Shown here piece by piece: positions 3,826 to 5,123 of a stretch of DNA of 5,123 nt. A program made the translations under genes and the position numbers. The DNA lies in the NCBI GenBank assembly GCA_947623755.1, contig CANQHB010000067.1:1-5123 (forward strand). The letters are read 5' to 3'. Within the stretch, counting starts at the first letter, position 1, and each line of letters opens with the position of its first letter. Source of the DNA: an uncultured Bacilli bacterium. Lineage in GTDB: Bacteria; Bacillota_I; Bacilli_A; RF39; UBA660. The notes below the pieces were generated by a model. That model had not been told where the DNA came from, did not search any database, and was given only the letters and a program-made list of their open reading frames with translations.

Positions 3826-5123
3826 ATGTTCAAAGATAAATTAAAACTAATTCCTCATTTACCTGGTTCTTATCAAATGAAAAATAGTGCTGGGCAAATT
3901 ATCTATGTGGGAAAAGCTAAAGACTTAAATAAAAGAGTAAACTCTTATTTTAACCGTCCCCATACTGGAAAAACTGCCAAAATGGTGAGCGAAATTGCCG
4001 ATTTTGAGTATATTGTTGCTTCCTCTGAACTAGAAGCTTTCCTTTTAGAATTTAATTTAATTAAACATTATGACCCGAAATACAATATTTTACTTAAAGA
4101 CGATAAAAGTTATCCTTACATTGAATATATTAATAAACCTTACCCCAAATTAAAAGTATCACGCTACCTAAATATCCGCAAAAAAGATAAAAAAATGTTA
4201 TTTGGGCCATACCCTAATGCTTATGCTGCAAGAAGAATTGTCTCCTTAATAAACCGGCTTTATCCTTTAAAAAAATGTGAAACTATGCCTAAAAAAGTCT
4301 GCTTGTATTATCATATTGGTGAATGCTTAGGCTACTGTGAACACAAAGTTAATCCCGAAAAATTACAAGCAATGGAAAATGAAATTTTAGCTTTTTTACG
4401 GGGTAATGCTGATATTTTAAAAAACAAACTAATTGCCAAAATGGAAATGTATAGTAAAAATCTAAACTTTGAAATGGCCTTAGAATTAAAAAAAGAGTTA
4501 AACTATATTAATATTATTTTAGATAAACAAAAAATGGAACTTCATGACTATGTTAATCGGGACGCAATTGGTTATTATTTTGATAAAGGTTATTTAAGTA
4601 TTCAAATATTATTCTTACGAAATGGTCGGATGGTCGGGGGTCATACCGATATTTTCCCAGTTGTTAGTGATTACCAAGATGAATTAGACTATTATATCAT
4701 GAACTTTTATAGTAAACATGAAATTCCTAAAGAAATTCTTTGTCCCAATGATATCAATACCTCTATTTTAAAAGAAATTCTTACTACTAATTTTGTTATA
4801 CCTCAGAAAGGTAAAAAGAAAAATCTTGTTGATATGGCCTCTTTAAATGCCAAAATAAACTTAGAAAATGAATTAGATATCTTAGAAAAAGATGAAGCCA
4901 AAACTGAAGTAGCCAATAACGAACTAAAAGAACTTTTAAACTTACCTAAATTAGACCGAATTGACCTTTTTGATAACTCTAATCTCTTTGGTAGTTTTAC
5001 CGTTAGTTGTATGGTTGTTTTTAAAAATGGTCGTCCCGCTAAAAAAGAATATCGCAAATATAAAATTAGTTTAGATAAAAATGATGATTACCATACGATG
5101 GAAGAGGTTATTTATCGCCGTTA
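3826..5123 (+). CDS. uvrC: UvrABC excinuclease subunit C, N-terminal 432 residues (3' end outside window)
   Basis: UvrC is the nuclease of nucleotide excision repair: joined to UvrB on damaged DNA, it cuts on both sides of the lesion. The open frame starts at ATG 3826 and runs off the window. The GIY-YIG domain (about 10-90), which makes the 3' cut, shows PGSY (13-16), YVGKAKDLNKRV (27-38) with Tyr27 and Arg37, and LLEFNLIK (73-80) with metal-binding Glu75, then YNILLKDDKSYP. Cys151, Cys159, Cys167 and Cys171 match the four iron-sulfur cysteines reported in UvrC. The UvrB-binding UVR motif is at about 199-228 (NFEMALELKKEL at 214-225). The RNase H-like domain, which makes the 5' cut, begins with FDNSN; Asp383 and Asp421 (DDY) correspond to E. 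coli Asp399 and Asp438. The remaining catalytic residues and the helix-hairpin-helix tail lie beyond the edge. About 160-180 residues are missing. Confidence 0.96.
   Translation, partial: MFKDKLKLIPHLPGSYQMKNSAGQIIYVGKAKDLNKRVNSYFNRPHTGKTAKMVSEIADFEYIVASSELEAFLLEFNLIKHYDPKYNILLKDDKSYPYIEYINKPYPKLKVSRYLNIRKKDKKMLFGPYPNAYAARRIVSLINRLYPLKKCETMPKKVCLYYHIGECLGYCEHKVNPEKLQAMENEILAFLRGNADILKNKLIAKMEMYSKNLNFEMALELKKELNYINIILDKQKMELHDYVNRDAIGYYFDKGYLSIQILFLRNGRMVGGHTDIFPVVSDYQDELDYYIMNFYSKHEIPKEILCPNDINTSILKEILTTNFVIPQKGKKKNLVDMASLNAKINLENELDILEKDEAKTEVANNELKELLNLPKLDRIDLFDNSNLFGSFTVSCMVVFKNGRPAKKEYRKYKISLDKNDDYHTMEEVIYRR

Noticed and set aside
4803..5057. 84-codon open frame on the minus strand inside uvrC
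   Set aside because: It is opposite the conserved UvrC nuclease-domain start; the Ser/Phe/Lys-rich translation is typical of a shadow frame.
1..5123. High number of GGCC sites for such A-T-rich DNA
   Set aside because: Frequent GGC and GCC trinucleotides (GCC is a favoured Ala codon) appear to account for it, so it is not a clear word-level signal.
1..5123. Alternative genetic code (TGA as Trp), considered because of low G+C and Mollicutes-like look
   Set aside because: TGA is the natural stop of tmk, Trp is TGG throughout, CGG Arg codons are common, and no in-frame TGA interrupts a conserved gene.

Overview
The window is chromosomal DNA from a low-G+C bacterium (roughly one third G+C by eye). 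It is most likely a Bacillota member of the Bacilli/Mollicutes-neighbour or Clostridia type. The serine hydroxymethyltransferase and UvrC pieces read like Bacillus proteins, and the thymidylate kinase has a Clostridia-like P-loop. The standard bacterial code applies: TGA ends the thymidylate kinase gene, tryptophan is TGG, CGG is a used arginine codon, and no gene has an in-frame TGA. Coding density is very high and nothing in the window looks like an insertion sequence, phage, tRNA, rRNA or CRISPR array.

Layout. Positions 1-2187 hold a tight plus-strand cluster: the 3' end of glyA, then tmk, then queA overlapping tmk by 14 bases. It closes with a hairpin terminator at about 2186-2210. GlyA supplies methylene-tetrahydrofolate, which is consumed in dTMP synthesis, and Tmk phosphorylates dTMP, so the first two genes are metabolically linked. 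QueA makes epoxyqueuosine in tRNA. A separate gene at 2257-3177 encodes a short-chain dehydrogenase of the YhdF/YghA stress-associated type. It is followed by a hairpin at 3188-3216 with T-runs on both strands, so it can stop transcripts from either side. Next come a 49-residue predicted membrane peptide (3264-3413) with its own promoter and ribosome binding site, and a convergent, minus-strand, single-domain YigZ/IMPACT protein (3397-3753) whose 3' end overlaps it. From 3826 to the window end runs uvrC, divergent from yigZ across a 72-base region carrying -10 elements facing both ways.

The most striking signal is not a gene. GATC does not occur once in 5123 bases, although GAT occurs about 70 times. 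Aspartate, normally written GAT here, is GAC in all nine places where the next codon begins with C. This suggests genome-wide selection against GATC, as expected from past or present GATC-targeting restriction. The second is the peptide/yigZ locus, where a yigZ transcript would run antisense through the whole peptide gene before reaching a terminator. No complete undescribed defence or metabolic system is visible in the window.
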